Both the position numbers and the translations under genes were made by a program. This document shows positions 47,030 to 61,544 of a stretch of 64,000 nucleotides of DNA, one piece after another (positions within the stretch are counted from its first letter, which is position 1; every line of letters starts with the position of its first letter). Source of the DNA: Theobroma cacao (taxonomy: Eukaryota; Streptophyta; Magnoliopsida; Malvales; Malvaceae); contig NC_030853.1 in assembly GCF_000208745.1 (NCBI RefSeq), positions 26,555,877-26,619,876 on the forward strand. The letters run 5' to 3'. The notes under the pieces were generated by a model. That model was given only the letters and a program-made list of their open reading frames with translations. It did not search any database and was not told where the DNA came from.

Positions 47030-47777
47030 AGACTTAAACCTTCTGGATTTGTCATATGTACCCCCTGATATTTTTTACTTGAATGTTCACAATTGGACAT
47101 TGAAGGCGCGTATAAGCTTCCAGATAGAAGGGATGCAGAGTTATGCTGCTGGATGATGCAGGTTGTGCTCAAGATTACCTTAGGAATTTTATTGGTGCAA
47201 GGAATGGAGTTCTTGGAGTTTAAACCAGACATCCATTTTTTCCTTTTGTTTTTTTTTGTTGTGTTTAATTAGGGTAAAGGATCAAACAGAGAATGATTGG
47301 CAAGGAAAATCTTCACCTACGTTCAGATTCCGCCCGGTTGGTCCAGGTTTTGGCATGCTGCTTCAAGATAGTTCATCTTAAGGAACTATATTGGATCATG
47401 CTAATATCAATGGCAAGATACTATGCACTACTTGATCAATTCCAAGCTTGACAAAAAGGGATGCAGATATCTGCAAAAATAATTGCATAGAGGATGCAGT
47501 ACTTGAGAACCATGAACCATTGGTGCAAGACTTTCAAGTACGTGAACAAGATTTTCCCTGCTCAAGTCGCTAGAATCAGGGAGAAAACATCTGAGAAGTG
47601 AGAATTACCCTGCCCTGTTAGTTTTTAGCTTTCTTTTTTCTATCAAAAGAATGTACAAGAGAATTGACAATATAAAAGCACATTGTAGGAAACACTATAG
47701 TTTTTGTAATGTAAAGAATATCAGTGTATTTCATTTAGTACAGGAAATTAGCATTTATATATTGCTTGAATGGAGAT
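47030..47777. other. Convergent 3-prime region of CSLD1-like and CTF18
   Basis: 748 bp separate the two stop codons of these tail-to-tail genes. Both 3-prime UTRs and polyadenylation sites must fall in here and may overlap. I see no separate gene. Confidence 0.6.
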
Positions 47778-50700
47778 TCATCTTAGCAGAAATTCACGCA
47801 TTCGAACTGGCCTCTTGACAGCATTTGTAAAACCCTGCATACAAAAGAAAAGCAAAAACAACACAGAATATAGTTCAGTCCATTAGATACTGTTAGTTTT
47901 AGAAATTGAAGTTACTAAAGCAGGGTAACCAGTAGTGACGAAACAGATTTATCACTACCTTCCAGGAGGTAGCTGATATTATGAAATTTCTAGTACCAAT
48001 AATCCAGATGATCTCTCAGTTCTGTTTTTTTTTTTTTTTTTGTAAATTGGATGCACTACTATCTAAGGGTACCTAGATACAAACCCTAATTTGCACTTAT
48101 AGCAGTGTGAGAAATTTGTATGAGAATGGAGTCAAATTCCAAAATATTACAGATGATTATGAAAATTTTAAAATGGATCAACAAGTACTTAGTTGGGAAT
48201 TGGCAATGCAATTTTCAGGTTATCAGAGGTTGGGAAGTTGAGTTGGTAGAATTCATACATAGTTTTTACATTTGGCAGAGCCACTTATATCCCATATTGG
48301 ATTTTAAACCAAGGAGAAAATTTGTTAGGTTATTTTAACTTGTAGGTTATGCAATGGTAGTAAATTAACTTTCTAATGCTGTTTATTTATGAAAAAGAAA
48401 GCTTTTGATTTTTGCACCTTGTGGCAAGTCAGCTAATGTACTATACAGAAGAACAAGAGGCATAGCTTGCAGTATGAAAAGCTAAGAAGAAAAAGCAAAA
48501 TATTGGAGAAGAGTGAAAAGTGACTTGAAACATTCTGCTAAATGCCTATATGCTTATAGCCCTGAAATTCTTGATGAAAAGGTAGCATTATAATGTTGTT
48601 AACCAAAGAATAAGTGGGAATGCAAACATGAGAATTTGTAAATCAGTCCTTTCAGCATAACCACTGAGCAAGTGACCCTGTCATTTTAACACAACATTCA
48701 TGACATGACCACTCAACCAGTTATCTACCAGTCATTAACTCATTATGTACGTAGTGTAAAGATGCACACAATTTGCAACTTCAGAATGATAAAATGAAGT
48801 TAAATGATGGGAACTTACCTCATTAAATTTGAATAACAGAGGGCGCAAATCTCTTTCCAATGTCACTTCCTTCACATCAGCAATTTCAGAATCCTGAGAA
48901 CCTTTGCTGCTTGGTTTTCTAAACCTGGATCATAATCAACAAAAATTATCAGCAAATAGAAAAGATAATAAACATGCTGTAGCTAATGTATTCTGGTATG
49001 ATCCCCAACTGGTTATTTTTATAAACCAGATGAGATTTCTTTATGAACTGGCACTGAACCTACATTAGCTATCAAGTTATGACTTATGATCAAAGGTAAC
49101 ATAATTGATTACTCCTCCACCAACAAATGGCCGACATGATAGTCCCAAACAAACAACAACAAGAAAAGTGAGGGAGAAAGACAGCTAAAGAAGCCAGGGA
49201 ATTTGCTGAGAGTTCTGAAACAGTGTGCCTAATGCAGAAATGAAGGTGAGCTTGAGATCAATAAGAGAAACCTTCAAAGACATGTTGACCTCAGCTTAAC
49301 CACAATACTCAATCATCTAGAAAAAATAAATGTTTGGAAAGTCTAATGGCATTAAAAGATGGTCATATTTCATAAGGCAATCAAACATACCAAAGAAATA
49401 GCAATAATATGAAGTTTAAACAATATGGATGGACCATCAAAGAGCCAGGTTTTTATTAGTCAAACTTGGTATTAACATAGCAATAACAAAAAGTATAAAG
49501 AAGGTAAACATATTAGAAATGAAAATTAAAAGAACAAAGTCAAAATGATCACCTTTCAAAAAAATTGAAACCACTAGGTGGCTTCCTGGTATCTGCAGTG
49601 GATTTTTGCTTTGCGCCAGTGGAGGCACTTCTGCTAGAAACTAAAGATGATGAAACTGTGGAGGTACTTGGAAAACCTTGCCTTGTATTGGATATATTCT
49701 TCACACTTTCAAAGTTCTTTGCACCTGCAACTGCATTCTCACAAATAGGTTTAGCAGATTTTGCTCCACTGACCCCTTTCCCAATGAAATTCTGGTCTCC
49801 ATTGCTGCATCCATCTGTTGTATGCACAGATTTTCCAATGCTTACTTGCAAAATCTTTTGCTTCTCGACCTGAAATCAGAAGTGACTATGAAAATAGTCA
49901 CTACTCACAACAATATATAACAAAATTTAATTGTACTTAAATTTCCTTCTCAAAAGAAGGGGAAAAAGGTCGAAGACATACATGCCACTCACAGGGACAA
50001 GATATTGTGGTAATAATTGAAAGCTTAAAATCTATCCAAGCATAAAGAAAATATTTTAAAGATAAACTAAACATGCAAAAAAATATTCAACTCTTTTTTT
50101 GAACTAAATTGACAGATTTAACACTTCTTACTGTGGTTCTAAAAGAAGCAACAATTTTAACTCAAGGCAGGTCTAAAGTGAAAGTAGGGAAATGGCAAAA
50201 TGCACCCAGATGCTCAATAATTTAAATCCGTGAAAATGGCACCTAACACTGGTTCCAAATCTTCAAAACTCATTATGCATTTGCTGAAACTTACATGCCA
50301 CTGAAATAGTAAATTTGATCTTCTTTGCTTTTTAACTTATTTATTATGAGTAGATCCTTAATTTTCTCACATAACAGGGAGTTAAAAATGGGACCCTACA
50401 AAAATGTTTTGGGCCACCTACAAAGCTTCAAAAGTGAAAAAAAACTGCAACATCAGTGTTCTCTCAAATAGCTATGTCTTTGCAACACATACAAGTTTCA
50501 TTTGCCTGGCTAGGAAAAACAAAGATGCTTCCTATCTACATCGTCAAATGTTCAAGATATTAAAACTCAAAAAAAAATTAATGAAAGGATTAGATAACCG
50601 CAGTGTCATTGAGAAAACTTCAGAAATCAGATGCATGACACCAAATAAAATAACAATAGTTTTTCCTATATGTGTACCCTAGTCTTGTTACTTCTTCTGG

Positions 50701-53700
50701 AATGAATTCTTGTTACATGCAGCAAACATCGCACCAAGAATAGAACCAAAAATGCTTTCCTCCACCACATATATTTGAGGATCACACTCCCTATTTACCT
50801 GACGGAATCTTAAAAATTGTCAATCATAGATTTTTGGGATTATAATCCAGTTATATAACAGATTACTGAGATTAAAAGGCATAGTAAATTGTTACAACCT
50901 AGTGAGAACTAACATAGTCTGTTTCAATTTTCTTTCTCTAAAGCCCAACTTCAGCACCAACAGTCATCAGGCTCTATACCAACAAACGATAGGCATCAGT
51001 GAACAATCGAACTACTAAATCTTAATGGTATAGAAGAAAAATATACAGCAGACTATCAAGAAACTACATTACTTACCTCATGCAATAAAACCTGCTTCAT
51101 AGCTAAGGCAAGTACATGATGATCTGATGTGTAGTCCTGCTTAATTCAGAGAGATTGATATTCAGGTCAGAATCATGAAATAATGAATAAAATTACATGC
51201 CATGAAACATAAAGCACAACTTTAAACCTTGTATTTAATAAATTCACCAATGGGAGGGTCAAAAGAGAGTGCTGAGGCATCTACAATTGCTTCTTGTCCC
51301 AGGTTAGTGGACAGAGAATCAGACTTGACATTCTTATAGATTATCGAATAGGACACCATGACATTAACTAATTGGGCCAAATCATTCTTCTCAGTTTCTG
51401 ATAATAAGTGCAATGCCACCTGTTGAACCACATGAGAAGCCACAGAAATGAGAAAATGGGCAAACTGCTATCCTTTTTTTTGTTACGAGAGAATAGAGAT
51501 AAAAACAAAAAGGGAAATTTCTAGACACATGCACTGGGAGGGAAGAGAGAGGGGAAACCAAAGTTAGTATTAATAGTAGGCATCCTATGCCCTGATTAAA
51601 GCAGGCCAATTAATATCAATCAAGTCAAAATAAATAATTGATATCGTGGCTCTGTAAGCATGTATCTATATGTATAACAGTTACCTCAAGCATTATGAGC
51701 ATGAACTAGAAATGCATAGTAGTAAGCAACCAAAAGACTAAATAATACCTACCTTTACAGAACCATCGCTTTAACTAGTGCAAAAAGCTTAGCATCCCTA
51801 AACAAAAAATGAAGCAACATTGTCCACAACATCATCCCTTCTGATCAAAATTACCTTTTCCAATGTGCACTCTCGGAGTTTGTGAAGACCATAAATTAAT
51901 TCTCTCTTTGAAGATTGATATACTGAATACAACACAAATCCATTGATAGACTTAAGGAGCCAAAAATTACTTAAGGACTCGTAACAATCTTTTTCTAGAC
52001 ATACATTATTATTTTGCTGAAAAAAACCAAAAATTTCATGGGAATTGTATACTTAACCTTGTGGACAATGCCTATCCAGGAGCCTACAACCATTTGATTG
52101 CACATAGCCCTGCCCAAATCTGAGCTTCTTGCATACCTTTGCAAGCTCTATACCTTCTTCCGAGATTCTTTAATAACAATGGGAATTTAAATTTAATAAC
52201 CTTTAATTGCTTCAACTCAAAGAACGAGTCAAGCACCAATGTATATACTACATAGTTGTGTAAAGTTGCAAATAAGATATGTATCCCGTTTCCTCAAACC
52301 TCAGGTGCAAGATTTTCTGTGCAGAATATCATTGATTATAAATGTCCAAAAAATTTCGCAGCATTCAATGAACAAACAGTCTCCAATTAACAAACAATGG
52401 TGCAAACCCACTCAAAAGAGTAATATTATACATCAAATAAAAATCAAATAAAAAAACATTTTTGAAGTAAAAAAGACATGAACCAGGGGATTGAGACCCA
52501 GGCCCAAAAAAGGCAAAAGCAAGAATTAAATTAATTACCGGTCTCAACTTTGGTGGCGACAAGATATGCAACAAGGGAGAAATCAAGTCCTCTATACAGG
52601 ACTTGGTCGATAAATGTCTTGAAATATATGGGGGAATTTTCTGGTGCCAAGACCTTAGAATATCTGTCTTTTCCATTAGCATTGTTCGGTATCTGAAGGA
52701 TTGTACCAAATACAATATTGTGAGACTGTTAGTCCTCCATGTTTGACATTGAGTTCTATGGCACTCGGGCATGGAGTAGAGCTCACCTTTGATACGACTT
52801 TGGCCACTCAATAATTGGCTTTTGGACTTGGGCAACCATTCGATGCAAAGTAATTGCAATAAAAGGCTGATAAACTGCAATGAAAGATAAAGCAGATGAG
52901 TATTTAGAAGCATACGTCAACAAAAGAATGAAGAAACAAGGCAGGCAGTTGAATGTAGGCACTGCACGTATTCACCTTGAAGGGGCATTTGCTGTGTCCG
53001 CATAACATATTGTTGCATTAGATCAGAGACACCTAGAGAATTTAAGCATTTGACCTTCAAATAACATGAGCATATGGCAAAAAATCAAATTGTAAAACAA
53101 GGCAGTGCACAAAATTTTATAACAATATGAATAGGACATCTACAAATAAAGATGAGAAAGGCTTACTGTCTTTTGCATCACTGGATCATGATATTGGAGT
53201 TGCAAAATGTTTTCATGGATCCCATCCAAAATTACATCATAATCACCACTGCATGATCATTGATAACTTAAGCTTAGAGGCAACAGATTTAAAAAAACAA
53301 AAACAATAGGCATTCTGGTCCAATACAAGGATCAGATCACACCATTGGGCAGTATTTTGGAGACAAACAGAAAATAAAAAATAATAAAACCTAAAAAGAA
53401 TTGGAATACAAGACATCTGGAGGCATCTAATACTTACCGGTTAGATATGAGGGAGTGTAAAAAGTCAAATTCACCATAGCTACTGCCAGAACTGCTGTTC
53501 GATTTTCTGTCCCGCTTCATTTTTCTTTTTTGGAAAATCTGGAGAGTAGCATCCTCACATATAAAGATGCTTGAAAGGATAATCAACTAACTAGGACAAT
53601 TTCAATGGATCACTACCATACCTCTTTCCATATATCAAAAGCACTTTTTGACATGTCCTTTCGGCCAACCACTTGTGAACTGATCTCCATCTGGGAAACA

Positions 53701-56700
53701 GTAAAGCATGCTTATCATACTCAATTGACCAACATAAATATATATACCCTTCTGTTAAAATTTGAAAATGGAAAAAAAATGAATTAGATTAAAAAAATAA
53801 CTGCAATTTGTTTACCACAGTTTGCAAGAATAGACTTAGAAGGGAAGAAGGGAGCAGACAACTAAAACAGTAGTGAGTTCCTCTTCACAATTGATTTTAC
53901 TTCTCATACACCTATTAGATTGAATTGAAGAAAGCAGTTAAAAATATGACCTAAACTACCTAAGGGGTTAAAATTAGCAAGCAAGCTTGCACAGGGAAGA
54001 GATACCATGATTTCTTTCATGTAAATTGTAAATATTTGCAGCAAAACTACAGTGGAAGATCTTCGGATGCTTCCTTAGCCTTCAGAAATGACTAATAATT
54101 TGAACGGAGCAAATTAATAACTACATTTACCCATAAACTACATATTAAATATCTCAACAGATAGGAATTCTAGAATTAAATGAAGACTGGGTCATGAATA
54201 ACTCTGAACCTCCTTTAAAACAAATTTGAATGTTAGGTAGAAAACTATACATGACTTCCATTACACCTTTATACACTTACCACGCATCGCATTACACCCG
54301 AAACTATAATATTGTAAACCAGTACAGCAGAAAAATCTATTTTCTTGATTCTTCTGATAAGAAAAGCCTAAAGAATATTTCTGGCAGCATCTGTTACCAA
54401 ATTTTAAACTTTGAACTTCTCTTTACAATTGTTAAGATTAGCCAAACCCCTCCTTGTTATAGTGCTAGATTTCTTAATGAATGTGTTCAAAAACATCAGA
54501 TGACATAACAGTCCTACCACATTGAGGGCTTCCTTCTTCTTGTTGAGAAACTGGAGAGTATTCAAGCATGACCTTATATCACATTCTGTAAAAATTTTAA
54601 CAAAAGGGAAAGAAGTAAGACAGTGAAAAAAAGTTAGAAGGCAACAAGAGATAAAGCTAAAATAGTTCATGTTAGACCCAAATATAAACGATCATATTGT
54701 AAGAGGGATTATACTTCAAAAACCAAAGGCCCAGATAGAACCAACGTAAACAAGAGAACAAGAAATTTGGAGAGAAAGAACCTTTACTAATTATGAATAT
54801 CTTGACTGATGAAACTAAAAATAACCTCTCAATAACAAGCAATAAAACTCACCAGTGTAATCTGCAAGTGCAGTTAGGGCAATGGAACTTGTTCTCATTC
54901 CCTCCTTGTTACATATATACTTGAGCCTGTTAAAAAGAATTATTAAAAAATCAAGTTCACAGATTACTTTTTCTTCCTTGCCACAAAAATATTTTGCATC
55001 TCACCATCAACGTGCACAGCAGTCTGTTATCAAGTTACACTGCAAATTATAACTAGCTAATACAATTATGTAGATGTTGGATTTGAAAACTTTGGAAGCA
55101 ACTTGAACCATTACAACCATTAAGTAATGATATAGCAAAAACGAATCATCACCTGCTTACTACACGACTCACTGTTGGCTGGACAAATATATGAACCCTG
55201 TAAAAAATATTTGATATTGTCAAGATAATAGTAAACTCCAATGAGATAGGCATAAAGGGGAAATTTCCATGGTACAAACACAAACTTGGAAAGAGAATTT
55301 TGAGTAAAGCACCAACAAGAAAATGCAAATCAGAAAGCATCAGTAACTGAAACTGATTCAACATGCTATCTGAATTCAAAAACTGTTACCATCAAACAAC
55401 AAATAAATATATTGTGGAACGAGAATTTCATGTAAATTCAAGCAAAAAGAAACCAGAAGGTTGTAACACTTGCCAAGTGATCATTCAAATAAGAAATACC
55501 ATCAACACTGAATCAAAATCATCAACATGCTTATTACTATTGACAGCCAAAAAAACTTACTTTGCTACCTGACGCAATGGTCTTAAGGCAGGTGTGTATA
55601 GGTCATTACATATGCAAATCACCTACATAGATGGCCCACACATTTAATGACACCCACAGATACCATTATTAAATAGACCATGTATAACATTTAAAACTCA
55701 CAGGTCTTGATAGGGATGCAGTTTTACGTCCCTTTTTGTTAGCATTATTTTCCCTTCCAAAATCAGACTTCCTTTCAGCAGACACCTGCATTGTGTAATT
55801 GTATAACTGAATCACTATACAGAAAAAAATTATAAAGCTAAAACAAATGCCATTACCAAATTGGAATTATTAATGCAGGAGAAGTCAAAGAGACGCTTGT
55901 CAAAAAAAAGTCAGGGAGACATAAAATGGTAATTCAAATTACAGATAACTTGAGAACATTTATAAAGCAACTGATCACCACCTCAAAAGAGTAAAAGTAA
56001 TAGAATTAAGTGAAACATATGACTAGCTATGTTGTTAACCACGATTAGATGCCAACTCAAGGTCCTTGTAGATTGTATAACATTTTGTTATAACTCTACT
56101 AAAGGCTTATAGAATTTCAGTGATAGACTTATGAAACACCAATTTAAACAAAGGTTCTCCCATAGCTTGTGCTAACTTTGACCGCACATAACCAATTTAG
56201 AAGTTGGGACAACCTTCACTAACAAAGTTTACAACATTTGGAAATTCCAAAGAGAGAATATTTTGGCATTTTCTTTGGAGTGATTGAAAGTAAGTTTTGA
56301 TGAATTGGTAGAAAGTAAGCTTTCTTCCTGTATTGCAACCTTCTAACACCATGCAGAAAACAAATAAAACACCAAAATACTGACTGAAAGAGAGAATGTG
56401 AAGGTAGGTAGTGAAGATTGTTTGAGTATAATCTAGTGACTAATAGCATGACCCACAGGACACCAACAATGGGAACCATCAATCAAAAAAAAAAAACTAT
56501 GGGAACAATGTCATACCATCTTTAAGATAACCTCCACAGCACCCTTCCCATCACCAAGAGCTCCATCTATTTCATCAATCACCTACAAACAACTCAACAA
56601 GCTTTTGTTTGGGCCACATATTCATAAAAAAAAGTGTGAAACTTTCATAAGTTACAATTGATAACCAACCAGACATTTGGGTCTCGAGTCAGCCATGACA

Positions 56701-59639
56701 GAGTTCATCTGAACCACATCAAGGATTTTCGTTTCAATTGTTGATGATGACCGATCATCGCTAGCATTAACCTACACAGAACTCATATCAAATACTTAAG
56801 AAGATCTATGCAGACATTTGAGCCAGGAGAGAAGTAAAGCTCCAAAATGAAGACAATAAAATAGATAAAATTATGTCCTGAACATATATATAAACTAAAA
56901 TAATCAGGTAAGTATAACATGCTAGATCTATCAATGCTACTATAGCAAGATTAATTGCACTAAGTGTTGGAGCATGAACTGATTGAGATAATATATTTCA
57001 TGTGCAAATTCACAACATATCCATGACTTTCTATAAAATCATTTTTGGCCAATGAAATTCACAAAATACTTCCTTTACGGCAAAGCAAATCATGTTGAAT
57101 TCACAGTAACACACAGAAACCTCAGAAGTTGCTTAATGCCACGATCGAAGGCAAAGATACCTAATTGCCTGCAATGCTTATGACTCTACAGGACCATGTA
57201 AGACTAAAAGCTAAACAGAAAAGACCTCCACAACATGGTATCCACAATGCTTTGCAGCTACATGCGCTAGTGTAGTCTTTCCAAGCCCTGGGGGACCACA
57301 AAGTAAGAGAATCTGCAATGTCCATAAGATTCAATTAGTAATGGATTTCAAAATTAAAAGTTGATGATGAAGAGCACTAAAAGATCATGAAGCAAATTTC
57401 AAACGATTCTTAATCTACTAGAAGTGGATTTTCTTGTTCATTTTTATGTCATCAACCAAGTGAAATGCATGAAATACATAAGACTTGTCAACCAGTAGCA
57501 AGAGATGTTAGAGTTTTATGTTAAACCTATCCTTCACATTTGATTTAAACGCACCAAGCAGGTAAGCAAGGGATGATTTCTCAAATGAAGCATTCAAGGT
57601 AAGAAATCATATTCATAGGCAGTGTTTTGCATATTAACATATGAAAAAATTCAAACAAAATCATCTACCTAGTGAAAAACTAGACTTTTTTCAACTGAGA
57701 TCAAGAGATATTTTGGTTATAGTAAGCAGCTAACATAAACCAGAATTACCAGGAACATGGATCAAGTTGGTTAGCAAAACAAGTGCTTAAAAACAGTGTG
57801 CCGCTCCTTGTAGAAAATGATCTAATAGACTAGTCTTCTCTGGTGATAACTCTTATAGGTCCAATTTGGTGCCAAATTGAAATGATTTTTTAATTTCTCA
57901 ACTTACTGAAGGAAATGCATTAACCGGAAGGCATGCCATCCACAATGAGACAAGAAGCCAAGGAAATATATCAACCAAAACAAGTTTCCCTCAAATGTTC
58001 CATTGCTTACCTTCTGTTCTGGTGGACATGTGAGCCTTGACTTTTTGTTCCACAATTCCTGCATACCTTTTTGATTATTGTTCCCTTGGTCCACATTATT
58101 AATGGGTCTGTAACTTCCGCTACTCCATCTATGTCCTCTGCTCTTTCTTGAAAAATTTGAATCAAAAGTTTTCTGATGTTGAGTAGAAGAATGACGTCTG
58201 AGAGCTGACAAAACCTCATCTGAGGTACTTCTAATTTCAGATCCAAAAACACAGGAATCCCATTGTTTTAACCACAGTAGGACCTATGGTAAGACCACCA
58301 TCAAGACTTGAGCACTAATGATATAGTTAAGAAAAAAATAACCTTAAAATTCTTATCATCTTTCAGAAGCAATTGTATGAATAACCACTATATACCTCAC
58401 GATTTGTCTGTTCATCACTAAGAAGCTCAGTGAATGAACTTGGAGCATATTTGTCGACCCAAAGTTGTTCGTGGACCATAGGTGTGTCGTGAAGAGTTAT
58501 ATCACTCTGATGTTCAGAACTCGCTTGCAAGGCCTTCAAAACCCAATAATTGACTTGTCAAAAACATTCTTTCCATAGCAAAATTACAAGACCATGTGTG
58601 AACATCATTAATAAAGCCAAGGAGTACAATTGAATTTATTTAAGCACTAATGTACATTGAAGCAAAAGCTTAAAAACTAGCTAGTATGACATCAAAAACA
58701 TGATATGATGGACCATGAAATGCTTTATAGTCTACAAAATTGTAATATTCGAATTTTTTGTCACAAGCTCTCCACTTCATACTTAGCTCATTAATTCTTC
58801 TTTTTTGAAAAAGATAGTCAAACAATAGGATGTAATACAAAGAAACAAGTTAGAGCAGTCAAAAGAGTTAAACATTAATTTTGCGATGAAATTAATCAAA
58901 ATGGCATGTACCTTGGTTAAAACCTGTTGTTCCACTCTTTGCAATAGAACATTGACTGGTTCAAAAATAAGGCCTGCAAAGAATTCAAACATTAATTTAA
59001 CCGTATACGACAACCACATAACTATTGTTATAGAAATTTAAGAATTTTTTTTCTAATTATCCTAAATTTCCTATATTTTCTAATTAACCCTATTATTCCA
59101 GCTTCTCCACAATTCACTTGAAAAATAAATTAAATCTCCAATACCTAAACTCCTCTTTGTTTCCTACCATTAGATCGTTCTTTGATATTCAATTTCTTTA
59201 ATATTTCATCTCTCTGCGCTCTACTAATCTTGGCATACACCCGTTCTCCACCACTCGGCGCTGTGACGGGCATGCAGCCGCCGTTGATCGCTGACACATG
59301 TCTGGACAAATAAACCTCCTCGTCCTTTTCAACTGCGGCCCCAACTTTATTCTCCTGCGGCGGCGAGTACCGTAGCCAATCCTCTTCTTCTTTTTCTTTT
59401 TCTTCTTCTTCCTCTTCCTCAATCTCAATTGTTTTGGTTCTCTTGTTTTCCTCTGGTGGTGATTCCGTTTCAACGGAGTTCCGAGGGCGTTTTGAGCCAT
59501 CGATTTCGAGGTTTTCGGAGGGTGGTGATTTTGGAGGGAAGGGATCGGGTGAGGGAGGATCTAGGTAGGGTTCTTCGTAAAAATGGGAGTTGGCTTCGAG
59601 TAATTCGAGCTCTTCTGGGAGCGGGATGTCAATCTCCAT
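47778..59639 (-). CDS. CTF18: CTF18, large subunit of the alternative clamp loader
   Basis: Homologue of CHROMOSOME TRANSMISSION FIDELITY 18, an AAA+ subunit of the CTF18-RFC complex that handles PCNA at forks and supports sister-chromatid cohesion. I traced 23 exons, all GT-AG and in frame, giving 945 aa, close to known plant lengths. Exon ends run 59,639-59,168; 58,973-58,912; 58,533-58,396; 58,283-58,011; 57,312-57,226; 56,771-56,670; 56,582-56,517; 55,785-55,702; 55,622-55,561; 55,197-55,153; 54,926-54,853; 54,585-54,518; 53,690-53,622; 53,538-53,438; 53,248-53,167; 53,054-52,976; 52,874-52,787; 52,692-52,539; 51,419-51,228; 51,136-51,077; 49,869-49,553; 48,924-48,819; 47,834-47,778. Walker [10 protein letters not shown] is at 321-329, Walker B VIDEID at 379-384, and an acidic Glu run at about 73-87. 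The C-terminus [18 protein letters not shown] is the conserved CTF8/DCC1-binding tail. The gene is intact. Confidence 0.95.
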
Positions 59640-59805
59640 TGGAAGGAACCAGGTGGCTGCAACTTACGGTAGATGAGAGGAGCAGAGAGAACGGAAATGA
59701 ATCGGGTGCTTTTTTTTTTCGAACTTTCTTATGTTTTTTGGCGGGAAAATGAGGGGAAAGAAGCGGCAGGCTGACTTTCTGTAATTCCCAATATGCCCTT
59801 TACTT
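59640..59805. promoter_or_regulatory. Proximal promoter and 5-prime UTR of CTF18
   Basis: The 166 bp upstream of the CTF18 start codon, before the MITE-like element begins at 59,806. It includes TTTTTTGGCGGGAAAA at about 59,735-59,750, a good match to the E2F consensus (TTTSGCGC/GGCGGGAAA). Such a site would fit S-phase expression of a replication factor. The element insertion limits the ancestral promoter to this short interval or carries part of it. Confidence 0.6.
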
Positions 59806-60886
59806 CACGTTTGGTTTGGGGAATAGGATAGCTATTCCCCCTCTATTCTCGACCCTTTCCTATACCTTTGTTTGGTATAAAATTGAGACACAAAATAATA
59901 ATTCTGTAAGAATAAAAATTTCACCAAATAGGTTAAAAGTTAGCTTTATTTATTTCCTTCTCTCCCTCAGTAATATCTATTCCATGAGATATGGAATAGT
60001 TTTCAAATATATAATAACTAAAATACCCCTTATAACTTAAAAATATTATAACTCTATACCTATAAATACTTTTTTTCTTTTCATTTTCCCTTTTCTTTCT
60101 CTCTCTTCTCATGTTCTTTCCTCTCTCATTCTCTCTCTAACTAGAACTCAACATCGATGACGGCGACGACAGTGACTGAATATGATCGAAAAGCATCGAT
60201 CTAGTCATTTCTGACAACATTCAACTGAGATCCAACCAAATTTGGCTGCGAAAAGTACCGAATTTGGTACTTCCCGACCAGATCTCATGATTAGATTTGA
60301 CATTCCACAGCCAGATCCAGTCGCGGGGAAGCACTGATCTAGCCCCGTAGTGGCCAGATCTGGTCATATGGTTCACTAGATCGATGTTTTGTTACACTGG
60401 TCGCCTTTCTGGCGATCGACCCATGAAAAAGAAAAAAATAGAAAAATAAAATAAAAAAATAAATTATTTGTAAATTTTAAAATATTAATATTTTAAACTA
60501 TTAATATTTTATTTATTAAATTTTTAATGAGTATAAATAAAAATTTTAATATTTTAATCAAAAATAATATTAAATTATAAAATAAATATTAATAATTAAA
60601 TTATATTAAAATATTGATATTGAAATTATTAATATTTAAAAAATAAAATAAAAATAAATAATTATATATAATAATGGTATTTTTATCTTTTTATTTTCTA
60701 TTCCTTTCTTATTTTAAAGCTATTGTTACCAACAAAACACTGTAATAAGTCATAATAATTATTCATACTCTATTTCATTCATCATACCAAACTACGTAAT
60801 ACTTATTTTATTTTATTATCACCTCATTTTATTCTCACTTAATAACTATTTTATTATATTTCTGTCTATTTCACGAACCAAACGTG
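59806..60886. mobile_element. MITE-like element with perfect 11-bp inverted ends
   Basis: It starts with CACGTTTGGTT (59,806-59,816) and ends with AACCAAACGTG (60,876-60,886), perfect inverted ends of 11 bp. A second inner TTTGGTAT box recurs near both ends. There is no transposase. The flanks are AT-rich, but the core at about 60,140-60,420 is clearly more GC-rich (GACGGCGACGACAGTG, CCAGATCTGGTCATATGG and similar), as if it had picked up foreign sequence. No clear target-site duplication. Confidence 0.6.
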
Positions 60887-61544
60887 TCATTAGGGTATGT
60901 AGCAGTTAGCCGTCCCGTCTTACGCTTTCCATACTATTATTTAGCATTTGGGCCCCGGGCGGGCTTGGGCAATAAATTACGGGTGTAATCCCTTAATACA
61001 AAAATATTGTTTTTTTAATTTAAAATAAGATATTTGAATTATATTTTTAAATAAAAATTTTATGTATTAATTAATGAGTTAAATATTTAATTATTAAAAT
61101 AAAAATACTGTTAAAAATAGCTAAATAATTAGTATAGATAAGATATGCATAAAATATCACTATTATCTATCAAAAAGAAAAAGAAACTATTATTTAGTAT
61201 TAAAATAGTTTATCCAATAAATGCATTTCACTAATACTAATAAATCCCTTTCCTAAATTTTTGTAATTAAATATTTAAGTTAACTACTTAAAAAATATCT
61301 CAATTCATGAGATAAATTGATCTGTTTCGATAATGATATCTTATATTTTAATTTTATTAATAATCTTTTCTTGATACTAATCTTGAATATATGATGGTCA
61401 TGTTTGAAGAACAATAAATTTATCTATCTTAAATAAATGTGATAAAAGAATAAATACAGATAGATGTTTCTATAATTACGTTTACTTTTTATAAATTGGA
61501 GACATATTTTGTGCTAATTTTACTCTATTTTATCAGTTTGACTC
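60887..61544. other. AT-rich intergenic DNA
   Basis: No gene or clear structure is visible, apart from a GC-richer patch (GGGCCCCGGGCGGGCTTGGG) at about 60,950-60,970. Confidence 0.4.
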
